DNA of 64,000 nucleotides from Ypsolopha sequella (GCA_934047225.1 CAKOHE010000053.1:62001-126000), one strand, 5' to 3'. Counted from the first letter of the stretch, positions 20,318-31,352 are shown. Notes: generated from the letters alone by a model not told the origin. Program-made: numbers and translations.

Positions 20318-20912
20318 TGGTTGCGCTGATTATCGCATTTAAATCTGCCGCCATTGATAAAACGCATGCATTTAGTGTATTTATTTATTTTGATAAGGAT
20401 AATTGGTTGATTGACATATCTGGCCTTTCCTGTGCCCATCTCCCTCCTGCACATACCTTACTAGCATACTAGAGCGAGACAGCGACTGTTTTTCGCTCGG
20501 CGGCCGCGACACCTCGCGGTGAAAAATGGAACTTATCGAGTCGCAAATGAGCAAGCAAGCTAGTGGATTGTTGTGTGGTTTAAATATTTTTGTAAATCGA
20601 AGTATAGACCGAAATTGTGCGTAACCTCTCTTCAGAACTTCAGAACCCTTGTGCCCAGTGTAATTTTGGTGGATTCCTTGGTTCAGTGGAAGACCACGAC
20701 AAACTGACTTGCCGGCCGGCATCCGTCCATGTGAAAGCTTACATCGATAACTCCAGGAATAAGGTATTGTGCATTCCTTTCTTTACCGAACGATTTTTCT
20801 CTTGTCTTATTTTACCAAAATCGTTCAATTAGTCCTTCCCTCTGTGTCAGGATCGTGTCAATCAATCCTACAGTCCATTTCACCCGTCCGCCATAGTTAG
20901 CCCGCGCCACCA
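20318..20912 (+). repeat. BEL-A 3' LTR
   Basis: 595 bp, one substitution from the 5' LTR. It is preceded by a short polypurine run GGGGGAA at 20311-20317, as expected for plus-strand priming. Confidence 0.95.
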
Positions 20913-20917
20913 TTTGA

Positions 20918-21505
20918 AATAATATTAAATCTTTTACTGTGTGGTGATAATTATAATTTATTTTTAAGTTTAACCTCTGACATGTTATTCTTAATTTTAT
21001 TGTTATAATTGTTTTTAAACATGTCGGTCTGTATTAAAATCTATAGTTTGGCTTAATATAATATAATATAATATAAAAGACCAAGTATTATATGGTATAG
21101 AGGTTCTCCAAGTAAGGATTTTTTTTTTTTATTTGCGCAATGAAACTTTCATTGAGATGTTATTCAGCATGATCAATACAATAGATCACTCGCATTTGGT
21201 TTCATTTCGGAATAATATTTGTTTTACCTGACTGAAAACATAGTGTGGGAATTAGCGTCAGAGATTAGGATGGTAGGAACTAGGAAATAAAACAATATGT
21301 ACTTATTTTAAAGTAGGTATATGACGTAACATATATTGATTAGTTTAAATTAATAGGTACATACAGTAACATGACTTTTTTTTCTTTGGCAGCAGAACAC
21401 TGCATTTATACGTACTATCTACTAATTACCACAATTCTTACAAGTACCAATTAAACATACATACTATATATTTTACTTCTACAATAAAATCGGTTTTAGA
21501 TAATT
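20918..21505. other. no gene seen
   Basis: AT-rich sequence between the two BEL elements, with a short TAATA-type run near 21055 and a T-tract near 21120. Nothing coding. Confidence 0.5.
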
Positions 21506-21510
21506 AGATT

Positions 21511-21641
21511 TGAGCGAAATATAAATTTATAGAATTTATTTTATGTAAATGAAACGCACGAGTTCGTAGTTGAAGAGAGAAGAAGGATTTTATTCAATGT
21601 TGCCAGTAGCAAATATTTAAATAATATTATGTTTTTGAACA
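21511..21641 (-). repeat. BEL-B 3' LTR
   Basis: 131-bp terminal repeat matching 25166-25296, with differences such as TTTATAG for TTCTAG and TTTTATTC for TTTGATTC. It has TG...CA ends. Confidence 0.85.
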
Positions 21642-22185
21642 TAAACTGCGGCCACAGAAAAAATGTCTTAAATACAATAGCTTATAATTATACAGAAAGC
21701 AAATTTTATTTGAGTTACTTAAATTTAAATATGTGAAAGGCTATTTTTACATTGGGTATTGTACTTATAATTAAACAGAGAGCAATTTTAATTTAAGTTT
21801 CTTAATGTCAAAATTTTAAGAAAGTATATTTAAGCTTATTCTTACTTACTTAATACATATTTTGCAGCGTAATGGACTGTATTCTTAAATTTATTTTATC
21901 TATTTTAATCGATAGGCAAAACACATATTTTATGTAAGCTTGTAGTGCTTTTTACAGTTTTAACATCAATGGCCCGTACCTTCCCATCCTTAATCCTTTA
22001 TGCATATAGCAAACCATTTTTTAAAAATTGTCTTAGCTAAAAGTTGTATTTTGGCTGCCTTTCATTCATTCCGTTACAAATCTGGAGAATCAACCTTTAA
22101 TCTGTGGAAACTGTCATTTAATGTTTATAACCAATATAAACAAATAATTAATTATTACATGTCGGCACGAGAAAGTTTGGACTAT

Positions 22186-23497
22186 TATGGGACAATCTAT
22201 ACTATCATAGGACAGTATACACTTTTGATACTATCATAGGACAGTATACACTTTTGATACTATCATAGGACAGTATACACTTTTGATACTATCATAGGAC
22301 AGTATACACTTTTGATACTATCATAGGACAGTTTATACTCTTGACACTATCATAGGACAGTAAACACTTTTGATACTATCATAGGACAGTATACACTTTT
22401 GATACTATCATAGGACAGTAAACACTTTTGACACTATCATAGGACAGTTTATACTTTTGATACTATCATAGGACAGTTTATACTTTTGACACTATCATAG
22501 GACAGTTTATACTTTTGACACTATCATAGGACAGTTTATACTTTTGACACTATCATAGGACAGTTTATACTCTTGACACTATCATAGGACAGTTTATAAT
22601 CTTGACACTATCATAGGACAGTTAACACTTTTGACACTATCATAGGACAGTTTATACTCTTGACACTATCATAGGACAGTTTATAATCTTGACACTATCA
22701 TAGGACAGTTAACACTTTTGACACTATCATAGGACAGTTTATACTTTTGACACTATCATAGGACAGTTTATACTCTTGACACTATCATAGGACAGTTTAT
22801 ACTCTTGACACTATCATAGGACAGTTTATAATCTTGACACTATCATAGGACAGTTAACACTTTTGATACTATCATAGGACAGTATACACTTTTGATACTA
22901 TCATAGGACAGTAAACACTTTTGACACTATCATAGGACAGTTTATACTTTTGACACTATCATAGAACAGTTTATACTTTTGAAACTATCATAGGACAGTT
23001 TATACTCTTGACACTATCATAGGACAGTTTATAATCTTGACACTATCATAGGACAGTTAACACTTTTGACACTATCATAGGACAGTTTATACTTTTGACA
23101 CTATCATAGGACAGTTTATAATCTTGACACTATCATAGGACAGTTAACACTTTTGACACTATCATAGGACAGTTTATACTTTTGACACTATCATAGAACA
23201 GTTTATACTCTTGACACTATCATAGGACAGTTTATAATCTTGACACTATCATAGGACAGTTAACACTTTTGACACTATCATAGGACAGTTTATACTTTTG
23301 ACACTATCATAGGACAGTTTATACTCTTGACACTATCATAGGACAGTTTATAATCTTGACACTATCATAGGACAGTTAACACTTTTTACACTATCATAGG
23401 ACAGTTTATACTTTTGACACTATCATAGGACAGTTTATACTTTTGACACTATCATAGGACAGTTTATACTTTTGACACTATCATAGGACAGTTTATA
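22186..23497. repeat. 29-bp minisatellite, about 45 copies
   Basis: Units contain ACTATCATAGGACAGT followed by a variable 13-bp part (TATACACTTTTGAT, TTATACTCTTGAC, TTATAATCTTGAC, TAACACTTTTGAC). The left end carries mostly one variant. Further right the variants recur in the same order, roughly every four units (about 116 bp), a simple higher-order structure. The units are contiguous with no unique spacers, so it is not a CRISPR array. The period is not a multiple of three. Confidence 0.97.
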
Positions 23498-23552
23498 TTA
23501 ATTTTAAATTGTAGTAAGCATGAGCTTATCTATGCATACTGATGATTTAAAG

Positions 23553-24407
23553 TTAAGAATTCTCAAGAGCAAGCGTTCTTTTTTCTAAAAATGCAAAAAA
23601 TGATTGCAACGAAGGTAAATTTGAGGGATCTCTTTCTGAATGGAAATCTCGAATAGTTAAATGATCCAGTTTTCTTGACAGAATTGTTATTATGACCATG
23701 TCCCATTTACTAACAGGTTGTCCAAAGTTAATTAAGGCAGTGACCTGCTGCTTGGCTTGAGATACAAAGCTACGAAGAGCATTGGCACTTGTTTTATTAA
23801 TGGCAGGTAAATTCAGCAAGAAACCAATATGATCGGTAACTATTTTAAAATCATTGTCATATCGATCAGCTAAGATCTTCAATGCTGCTTCATAACTTTG
23901 ACTCACAAGCGGCAATTCTATTACATTGCTTAATGCCTCATCTTTAAGATAAGTTCTCAAATAGTACAGCTTTTGAATAGAACTTAAACTAGGGTCATCG
24001 TTGACCACTGAATTGAACAAGTTTATAAATGTTTTATATTTGCAACATGACGTACCATCGAAGACAGGAATCTCGATATGCGCAAGCTTTGTTCTGCTAT
24101 TTCCACAAACATTTTGTGTTACTGATTTACCAGCTTTCAACGACGCCAACAATTTAGCTAACGTAGACAGATATTTGTCCTCTATTGGATCAATTGCTTC
24201 TTCTGAAGCTTCATCAAGCACCATTACTACTAAGTTGTTACCCTTGTAATCTTTGAAGCATTGTTTTAGATAGTCTATTTTGATTTCAATAAATTCACTT
24301 GACAGTTCATCTAGCTTACTTTCAGATGCAAATTTGAGCGTACGGGTTATGGCGGCCTTTGCCTGCCCACGCGCAGCTATAAGCCGCTTTAACTCAGCGG
24401 CAGACAT
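23553..24407 (-). CDS. BEL-B gag-like protein
   Basis: An intact 284-codon frame from ATG 24407 (MSAAELKRLIAARGQ) to TAA. The N-terminal third is helical and coiled-coil-like. It is followed by IPVFDGTSCCKYKTFINLF and KLYYLRTYLKDEAL, matching the DUF1759-type gag of BEL/Pao elements, and ends in SLQSFFAFLEKRTLALENS. Compared with BEL-A gag it lacks the cysteine knuckles and everything downstream. The frame is undamaged while all enzymes are missing, which suggests selection or recent origin as a gag-bearing non-autonomous element. Confidence 0.85.
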   Translation of the reverse strand: MSAAELKRLIAARGQAKAAITRTLKFASESKLDELSSEFIEIKIDYLKQCFKDYKGNNLVVMVLDEASEEAIDPIEDKYLSTLAKLLASLKAGKSVTQNVCGNSRTKLAHIEIPVFDGTSCCKYKTFINLFNSVVNDDPSLSSIQKLYYLRTYLKDEALSNVIELPLVSQSYEAALKILADRYDNDFKIVTDHIGFLLNLPAINKTSANALRSFVSQAKQQVTALINFGQPVSKWDMVIITILSRKLDHLTIRDFHSERDPSNLPSLQSFFAFLEKRTLALENS

Positions 24408-25144
24408 ATTTTACAAAAGTAATATCTAGTCTTAAATTAGGTAAGTGACAACTAACCAACTTAAAATGTAACAAAGAACGCAAAGTCCCAAACGTACAAC
24501 TAGCTGTGACCAGCAAACAAAATGTCAAATAATACAGAAAATAGTCTATTCTCGCTGCACTAAAATCACTTCTTGCTTGTTTTTAATATTTATGACGAAT
24601 GCCGCGCACTTTTTAATCGTAAAACGACAAAATATGCACAACGAAAACGTACTGTTTGAAATTCACACTAGCTATTGGCTGTGCTCTGAAGTCGTGCTGC
24701 ACTGCACCGTTGAGATAACCAACACCGGTTCTAATTGGGCGCGGAAATGACATGGAGCAACTATTGGTTGTGTCCTTCCTTTAGACAGCACTGATTGGTG
24801 CCGAGCTAAACCCTTGCCGATGCTAGCCTTGCGCTCATTTTATAGAAATGGCGGTCTTCACTCACGGTATATGACGACACAATTATGAATATGATGACTT
24901 ACAGATGTGTGTTGTAATTATATACAACCTTCTTCCAGCACTTTATTGTGATAAAAAATGCTTCTTGTGCTTCCCTTTGTTCCAATCAAGCAGCTAATTG
25001 TCCAGATAGATGGCGAAAACAATGGCGTTTTCAACTCCAAGGCACATGGATGCCGCCGCCCAGTCTTGTGAACCACTTGGAAACTGCAGGATATGCCGTA
25101 TATGTATATATACCGAGTAAATAGACACGGTATTCTTCTGCTAA

Positions 25145-25165
25145 CGGACTCGAAGGACCTTAACA
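25145..25165 (-). other. BEL-B primer binding site candidate
   Basis: Minus strand GGTCCTTCGAGTCCG directly follows the LTR end, in the same position and with similar sequence to the BEL-A and BEL-C sites. Confidence 0.5.
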
Positions 25166-25296
25166 TGAGCGAAATATAAATTTCTAGAATTTATTTTATG
25201 TAAATGAAACGCACGAGTTCGTAGTTGAAGAGAGAAGAAGGATTTGATTCAATGTTGCCAGTAGCAAATATTTAAATAATATTATGTTTTTGAACA
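25166..25296 (-). repeat. BEL-B 5' LTR
   Basis: 131 bp, partner of 21511-21641, immediately followed (25297-25301) by the AGATT target duplication. The element inserted just beside the dispersed repeat at 25370. Confidence 0.85.
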
Positions 25297-25369
25297 AGAT
25301 TTGTTTATTTCCATCACAAATTAAAACTAAATAGTTGCATGATTTGATAGCAGTTTAAAAACGTCCAGT

Positions 25370-25845
25370 TAAGGGCCTTACTATCGCCAAATGGGTACTT
25401 TCTAAAGCCTACTCCTCGTTTACGGCCAAAACAAAAATAATGAAAAAATGTATTATGAATAATGAGCTCTTAGACAACGTATGCAACATTTTTCTATTTC
25501 ATACCACCAAAACTTCTACACGAAAAAAATTATTAACTAAATGGTGCTTTTTGGCTTGAATTTCCTACTGCTCCTAATTGGCTAAGCCGATTGAATTCAT
25601 TTATGCTTTGATAAATAGATAAACTTGATAGCTATAAACCTAACATAGGATTAGTCAATCGAACAATCACGTCCAATTGAAAAGTATAATTTTCTCCTAT
25701 TTCGCCCTTTCAAGGACGCAGTGAGCGTCGTAACAGCCACTATGCATTGCGTGCTGATATGAACGTTATTTCAATGTCGTTTCCGTTGATATTCGTACTG
25801 ACAAATATCGAGCTGCTAATTTGGCTATGGTAATCGCCTTAATTA
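25370..25845. repeat. dispersed repeat, copy 2 (partner at 1140-1560)
   Basis: Same two blocks in the same order as 1140-1560, including GAGCGTCGTAACAGCCACTA. Non-coding. Confidence 0.65.
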
Positions 25846-26109
25846 ATTAATCACAAGGACTGTAAAATGTCCATTTTCAAAATTCGTTTTTGTTTTAACT
25901 TAAGGCAGATTATAATCTTTGTAAATATTTATTTATTTATTCATAAGAATTAAAGTATCAAGATCCTTTTTCTTGAGGTATTTCATTTTTTATTCAGGCT
26001 AATCTAAATCTCATAAATAAAATAACTTGCATCTAATAGGTATATTTTCATAATTACGTCGGTAGTACCTAAATATGGCACAAATTAACTTTATTATATC
26101 ATAACTTCA

Positions 26110-26215
26110 TCATAATGTAGCCGATTCTGAAGGCTTTAATTTTAGTTTTAGTGCTGTCAAACATAAAATTATTCCAAAGTAATTTAGATTATGTTCTTAA
26201 CTCTTAAGGACTATT
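26110..26215. repeat. dispersed repeat, inverse copy at about 46130-46215
   Basis: GCCGATTCTGAAGGCTTTAA and TTTTAGTGCTGTCAAA match the reverse complement of 46145-46210, and AAGGACTATTTTG is also shared. Probably a MITE-type family. The rest of 25846-27040 shows nothing coding. Confidence 0.6.
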
Positions 26216-27042
26216 TTGTCCTTCTGTCTGCTATAGCGGTTTGACGTCACACGTGGGAGTGCATCTCACTCAATCGCACTGTTTTATCTCACTCACGACA
26301 ACATAGCAGACAGACGGCGCCCCCGAGCCTGACAAATACGCTCGCTTTTTAAATCCGCCCCGGGTGGTTATTCTCGCAACATTTTTACACGCTTTATGTT
26401 TCATACGACTTAATTAATTGGGTAATAAGTAAATACCATGTGGTGATAATTCTACCAAGTAAAACTCTTTATTTTTTTTTCTGTTATTGAGCACACAACC
26501 ATTTACACAGAAACCTTGATATACATTAAAAATAATAGAGAATAGACCTGGAGTTTCCTAAAATACAAGCGGCATGTAAGACATGTCACGAATCTGGGCA
26601 AAAGCACTTCTAAAATTCACCCGCCTCAACCTACGCAAATTGTCACGTGTGTCAGAATTGCTATCCAGAGCCCAATATTAATTTAGAAGGCTACGATGCC
26701 TTCAAACCATGTTGTTCATCAACTTTATCATGAAATAAATACAAATAAACAAATATGTTCTGAAATAAATACAAAAAAACAAATGGAAATTATTGTCATA
26801 ATTTCAAAACTTTTCTTTTAACAACATAATCTGCAACCGGATCTCGTAAAGAGAAAAACTTCAATTCTCAACAGCCGCTCGCTTTTCGTAATTTTCTTAA
26901 TCTCCTTGTAATTGTTTCGGAGAATAATGTTAATTAACATAAAAGGGGCTGCATAAAATTGTAATTTATTATGAAATTTATTTTTACCTAAATCAGGGAT
27001 GTCTGATTTTACTACGCAACTTTTGAAATAAACACTTTTCAC

Positions 27043-27487
27043 CCCCATATATATTTAAATATTATTTTAAAGGCTTTTTAGCTTTTAATTGTTTAAAAAC
27101 AAATTATGAATATAAATGAAAAAGTATTAACTAATATTTCGACCCACTTTGTGGGCGAAATATATAAGGTCTTTCAATTTAAATGGAAAGTAATTTAGGA
27201 GGGGACTCAGTATCGTTAATACATCACATTCCACTGAAAAGTACTGTTTTTGCGCGACCTTTTTTTTCATTTCTCAGTACAAAGTGGTCCGATCAGCTGC
27301 CTCCGTTTGTATGGACAAGTGAAGAAAAAGTTCGCGCAAAAACAGTACTTTTCAGTGGAATGTGATGTATTAACGATACTGAATCACCTCCTAAATTACT
27401 TTCCATTGAAATTGAAAGACCTTAATATCGATAATAGTTAATATTTTTTTCATTTATATTCATAATTTGTTTTTATATATTTAAATA
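27043..27487. mobile_element. long foldback element
   Basis: Arms at about 27047-27265 and 27318-27486 are near-perfect reverse complements over some 170 bp. The pairing includes TACATCACATTCCACTGAAA with its complement and AAAAACAGTACTTTTCAGTG. The loop of about 50 bp sits around CAAAGTGGTCCGATCAGCTG. The ends are AT-rich (TATATTTAAATA). Transcription would give a long hairpin RNA. Confidence 0.88.
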
Positions 27488-27582
27488 TGACACATTACAT
27501 AAATACGTACAATACATACATACTAGTAGCTAGAGCTGCTGTTAAATGTACTGACGATAGTGCGATGTATTTGTTGTTTCAG

Positions 27583-27697
27583 GTACTTCAAGGTGATATT
27601 CCGCCTGAACTTCCTGACCGTCGTGCTCTGTCTCACGATGAACCGTCCCTACCAGTTCTACAGCTTCATTCCACTCGTCTCCTTCTGGTTCACGCTG
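27583..27697 (+). CDS. CASD1: CASD1 homologue (sialate O-acetyltransferase), one internal exon
   Basis: After a TTTGTTGTTTCAG acceptor the + strand reads YFKVIFRLNFLTVVLCLTMN and RPYQFYSFIPLVSFWFTL, then a GTATAG donor at 27698. The exon is 115 bp, with one base completing the previous codon and ending in phase 0. This matches a hydrophobic, highly conserved part of the Cas1p acyltransferase region of CASD1, a multi-pass Golgi enzyme that O-acetylates sugars. No other CASD1 exon is evident in the window, so flanking exons lie beyond large introns or this is a detached copy. A hAT-like TAGGGTTGCCAG terminus begins three bases after the exon. Confidence 0.82.
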
Positions 27698-27852
27698 GTA
27701 TAGGGTTGCCAGATGGTATCCTAAAGGAGGACATGTCCTCCTTTTTCACAATTTGTCCTCCCGTCCTCCCTCACCTAACAATTGTCCTCCTTTTTCAAAT
27801 TTTGCGAGCATCGCCGATACCACTTTGTTAACCCACACGTATTTTATTTATA

Positions 27853-28856
27853 TACAGGGTGGAAAAAGTGAAAGGGCCCTGGAAGGGAACTACTTTAAAT
27901 CCTTTAGTTAGCTCATTTTACTGAAAGGAAACATTCCTTTATTTTTTAAAAGAAACAAAACTGCATTCAAAGATCTTCTAAAATTTGCTTGTCTCACCCG
28001 GGAACTGAACCAACTAAAAATTTAAAAAATAAACCCTCGCTATTTTATTATACGAATCGGTAGGATTATTGTTCAGGATAAAATTTGTCTACTAAACTAA
28101 AGTCTTACACTCATCTGTTGTACGAGATACCCATGAAATTGAATATTTATTACAAGTTCTTTATTAACAATACCTAGTACTGTTCACTTGTAAAATAATA
28201 ATTATACGCCATTATTACACAATGACAGCACGTAATGAAAGCAAAACAAAACAAAATTTTAATTTCGAACGAAATTTATGGTTCGAACTTCAAATTTGTT
28301 GCTCCGCGTTGCAAAAAAATACGTTCCTTTTTTAAAATTTTCGTCAGTACGCCTAGTGCAAGAAGTAATTGTGCTCTGCATACATTTATTATTACCATTT
28401 AACTATTTTCTTATTGAAATCTTCAACAAGGTACTTAAGATAAATAACATTAGCAAGCTTGTAGGTACTTCATACGATGTCTTTGGATGTAAGAGAGATA
28501 AGAAAATTAGAACGTTTCATTTACTTGTTACAAGTGAACAGTACTAGGTATTGTTAACAAAGAACTTGTAATAAATATTTAATTTCATGAGTATCTCATA
28601 CAACAGATACATCAGATCATACAATTTTATTCTGAACAATAATCCTACCGATTCGTATGATAAAATAGCGAGGGTTTATTTTTTAATTTTTAGTTGGTTC
28701 GATTCCCGGGTGAGACAAGCGAGTTTCAGAATATCTTTGAATGCAGTTTTGGTTCTTTTAAAAAATATAGGAATGTTTCCTTTCAGTAAAATGAGCTAAC
28801 TAAAGGATTTAAGGTAGTTCCCCTCCAGGGCCCTTAAATTTTTTCCACCCTGTATA
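27853..28856. mobile_element. foldback element with ~350-bp inverted arms
   Basis: Arms at about 27854-28200 and 28505-28855 are reverse complements starting CAGGGTGGAAAAA and ending TTTTTTCCACCCTG. They are flanked by TATA-type sequence consistent with a TA or TATA target duplication. Each arm contains the tRNA-like B box GGTTCGATTCC (intact at 28694-28704, mutated in the left arm). The centre encodes nothing recognisable. A single-arm relative is at 3486-3765. Confidence 0.9.
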
Positions 28857-29937
28857 TGCACTATAGAATTAGCTCGTAGTTTTAGCCGTGAAACATATTT
28901 TACATATTTTGTGTGAACGATAACCTCGCTTAATGGTTTTCGAGTAGTTAGCTTAATTATTATGAGTGATGGTTTTTCAAACTAAATCTGCTTTTTGAAA
29001 ACCGCTTTTTATTTAAAAAAAGACTCAAAATATTTGGCGAGGTACCTACTTCAAATATTATGTATGCTCATGTATATTATTCGACTGTCCTCTACAACTT
29101 TCATAAACTTAACCCTGCACAAATGTTTCCACATACAAAACACGATAAAATAATGCTCTGCGCATACAATCGAAACTGCACACCCAAGAATTCAAAACCT
29201 GAATAAATTTAATAACCCATCGTAAATTCAAAGTATGAAATACCTAATTTCCCTTTCAAATATTCGTCTTAGTTGCTGGTATATTCCCCTCACCTACTTG
29301 TTGTTAGCTGCAATAGACATATAACTTATGTAGCACACTGTATTTTATATTAGATAAGTAGTGCCAAAAATTATTTTTGTGTCCTTAAAAGTCACAGATA
29401 AAAACAATAATAAATGGATTTTCTTTTCTTACGGCGCAATGGGTCGATCGCATTATAACAGAGTTAAGTAGACAACTATTTAGAAAAACATTTCTGAGTA
29501 GTGCGCGGGTGAATATTGATGCGATTTTTGGTATTTACATAATAGTCTTAATTATTGCTGCGTTATGTCTTAGATATCGGATTTTGAAATTTAATAACAT
29601 TAGTAATTAGGTTAGAAGAAAAAACGGTTTTAATTTGGAAAAACTCCCATTTGCGTGTTTTTGATGATTGATTTTATATTTTTACGAAAATGCAATCCTA
29701 AATTTCTTAAAAGATCATCCTTTTTCTAGAACTGCGATTTAGCAATAATGTCTTATCGAAATCAGCCTATGTGTAAGTTCAATTGCAAAACGCCCAAAAA
29801 CCATTGCGCCTTTAATTATAAAAAAATTGCACTTAATATAATTAATGAATAATCAGTATCTCAGTTACTACTAGTTTAATTCCTAACGGTAGTTAGTATG
29901 AATGAATTAACATTGAGTAAAGACAAAAGCACCAGTA
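28857..29937. other. no gene seen
   Basis: AT-rich, probably intronic or intergenic. No coding sequence or repeat boundary recognised. Confidence 0.45.
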
Positions 29938-29945
29938 TGTGTAGG

Positions 29946-30360
29946 TAGGGTTGCCAACTTTTTTTAGAAGAAATAAAGTACATCTGATTCCAGGGAAGGT
30001 AAATAAAAAGTACGTACTTTTTTAAAAAAGTATCCTATATTCAAGGGAGTTGAAAGATTTTTTGAAAAAAATATCAAGGCAGCAGTCTGTAGGAACTAAG
30101 AACGAACATCCTCAAATCCTTTTGTGAAACTGTATTTTTTGTGCTCTTTTCACAAACACAAACGCATATAGCGCACAAGTCATACATTTTCCCTCGGATT
30201 TCTTGTGTTTTCTCTGGCTGGTGTTGTCAGTTTACGTCTAATTTTGCGTAAAGATTGAAATAAAGTATTTATACGTACTTTATTGGAGTTCAAAAGTATA
30301 AAGTACAGAGACCCAAAATAACGCAAGATAATTTATTTTAAAGTACGGTTGGCAACCCTA
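29946..30360. mobile_element. hAT-type MITE
   Basis: 415 bp with terminal inverted repeats TAGGGTTGCCAAC and GTTGGCAACCCTA, flanked by a perfect 8-bp duplication TGTGTAGG (29938-29945 and 30361-30368). Both features are typical of the hAT superfamily. No transposase is encoded. Confidence 0.93.
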
Positions 30361-30368
30361 TGTGTAGG

Positions 30369-31340
30369 TAAGCGCAGTAAGTGTGCTACTGATACACCAG
30401 CAACTAACACGGGCCGTGTACTCGTTGATTTCAGATGTTCCGCCCTTGGACATTAGTTCCATAACAAATACCCGATGAAACAGTAAGCGACGCCGGAATG
30501 TTGTACATGTGTCTTGTTGTCCTACACCACGGGGCCCCACCGATGTGCCCCACCAACTAACACCCCCCAAAACGTACATAAAACTACACCGATTCTCTCC
30601 AATAAATGGACTTCTCCTTAACGCGATTCATTTCTCGATAGGACAACACGAGGCGATCAAAAACTAACTCGAGCACTCCAAACCTAGTCTATTGGATCAT
30701 TATTCTTTCAAAATTTGTGAAGGTGTTTTGTTATTGTTTTATTGTTGGAACTTGGTTAGGAATAAATCCAAACGCACCGAACTGTGTTTCACTCACTACC
30801 CTACTTAGACCTAAGCACTGGCATGGCATGTGACCCCATGTTAACTTGCATGGATTGACTCTCCTGATATCTATGATCTTACATACATCGTTTCGTGTCA
30901 TCGTTTTTCTCTGGATTTTTCTTACTTTTTCTCTTTGTCTATTAAAATAATTCAATGACGCCATCCAGAAGGGATCGATGGACAAAACTTAGTCATAAGC
31001 TATTTAATTATGCAATGAATGCAAAAGTTTACATGCCCGGATATCATACTAAATAAATAGCAATTTCATTTAAATTCATTACAACTTGGATATCTCTAAA
31101 TTCATTAAAACTTTGGTTTCTTTCAATTCATTACAACTCGGGTATCTTTAAATCTTATTTGCATTGTATTATTAATAATGTGATGCTGCTTCGGAGTCTG
31201 GATTTTATTTTAAAAGGTCAGTTGGAAACGTAGAACGAAGCATGATGCGGAATGACGTGAGTCCTGATGTTCTCTTTGACCACAAAATAACCTCCCCAAC
31301 TCTGTGATTGTCTGTGCAACCCGTATCAATGTTCCCTAAT
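30369..31340. other. no gene supported
   Basis: Two minus-strand open frames (30358-30579 and 30731-30985) have no recognisable domain. A loose tandem repeat of about 40 bp (AATTCATTACAACT) lies at 31060-31160. Confidence 0.35.
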
Positions 31341-31352
31341 CCTCAATGTTTC

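Larger units (their letters stand above)
15447..20912 (+). mobile_element. BEL/Pao LTR retrotransposon BEL-A, complete but internally deleted
   Basis: A 5,466-bp element bounded by two 595-bp LTRs and a perfect 5-bp target duplication (TTTGA at 15442-15446 and 20913-20917). It contains one gag-pol frame (16564-19611), a 16-bp tandem array (19565-19805) and an integrase C-terminal remnant. The segment between the RT and the integrase end is missing. The LTRs differ at a single position (G at 15832, A at 20703), so insertion is recent. The deletion therefore probably existed before insertion, making this a non-autonomous copy moved by proteins of another element. Confidence 0.95.
21511..25296 (-). 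mobile_element. BEL/Pao-like element BEL-B, gag-only, with large minisatellite
   Basis: Two 131-bp direct repeats (21511-21641 and 25166-25296) start TGAGCGAAAT and end TTTTTGAACA on the + strand. They differ at a few positions and are flanked by a perfect 5-bp duplication AGATT (21506-21510 and 25297-25301). Read on the minus strand, a BEL-like GGTCCTTCGAGTCCG follows the first LTR, then a long leader, a gag-only ORF (24407-23553), a 29-bp minisatellite and the second LTR. No protease, RT or integrase is present. The LTRs are very short for this superfamily, and no polypurine tract is obvious next to the 3' LTR. Confidence 0.82.

Noticed and set aside
22186..23497. CRISPR-like array of 29-bp repeats
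   Set aside because: Units are contiguous with no unique spacers, inside a eukaryotic LTR element; it is a minisatellite.
28680..28720. tRNA gene
   Set aside because: Only the B box fits; no cloverleaf or acceptor stem can be formed and it lies in a foldback arm.
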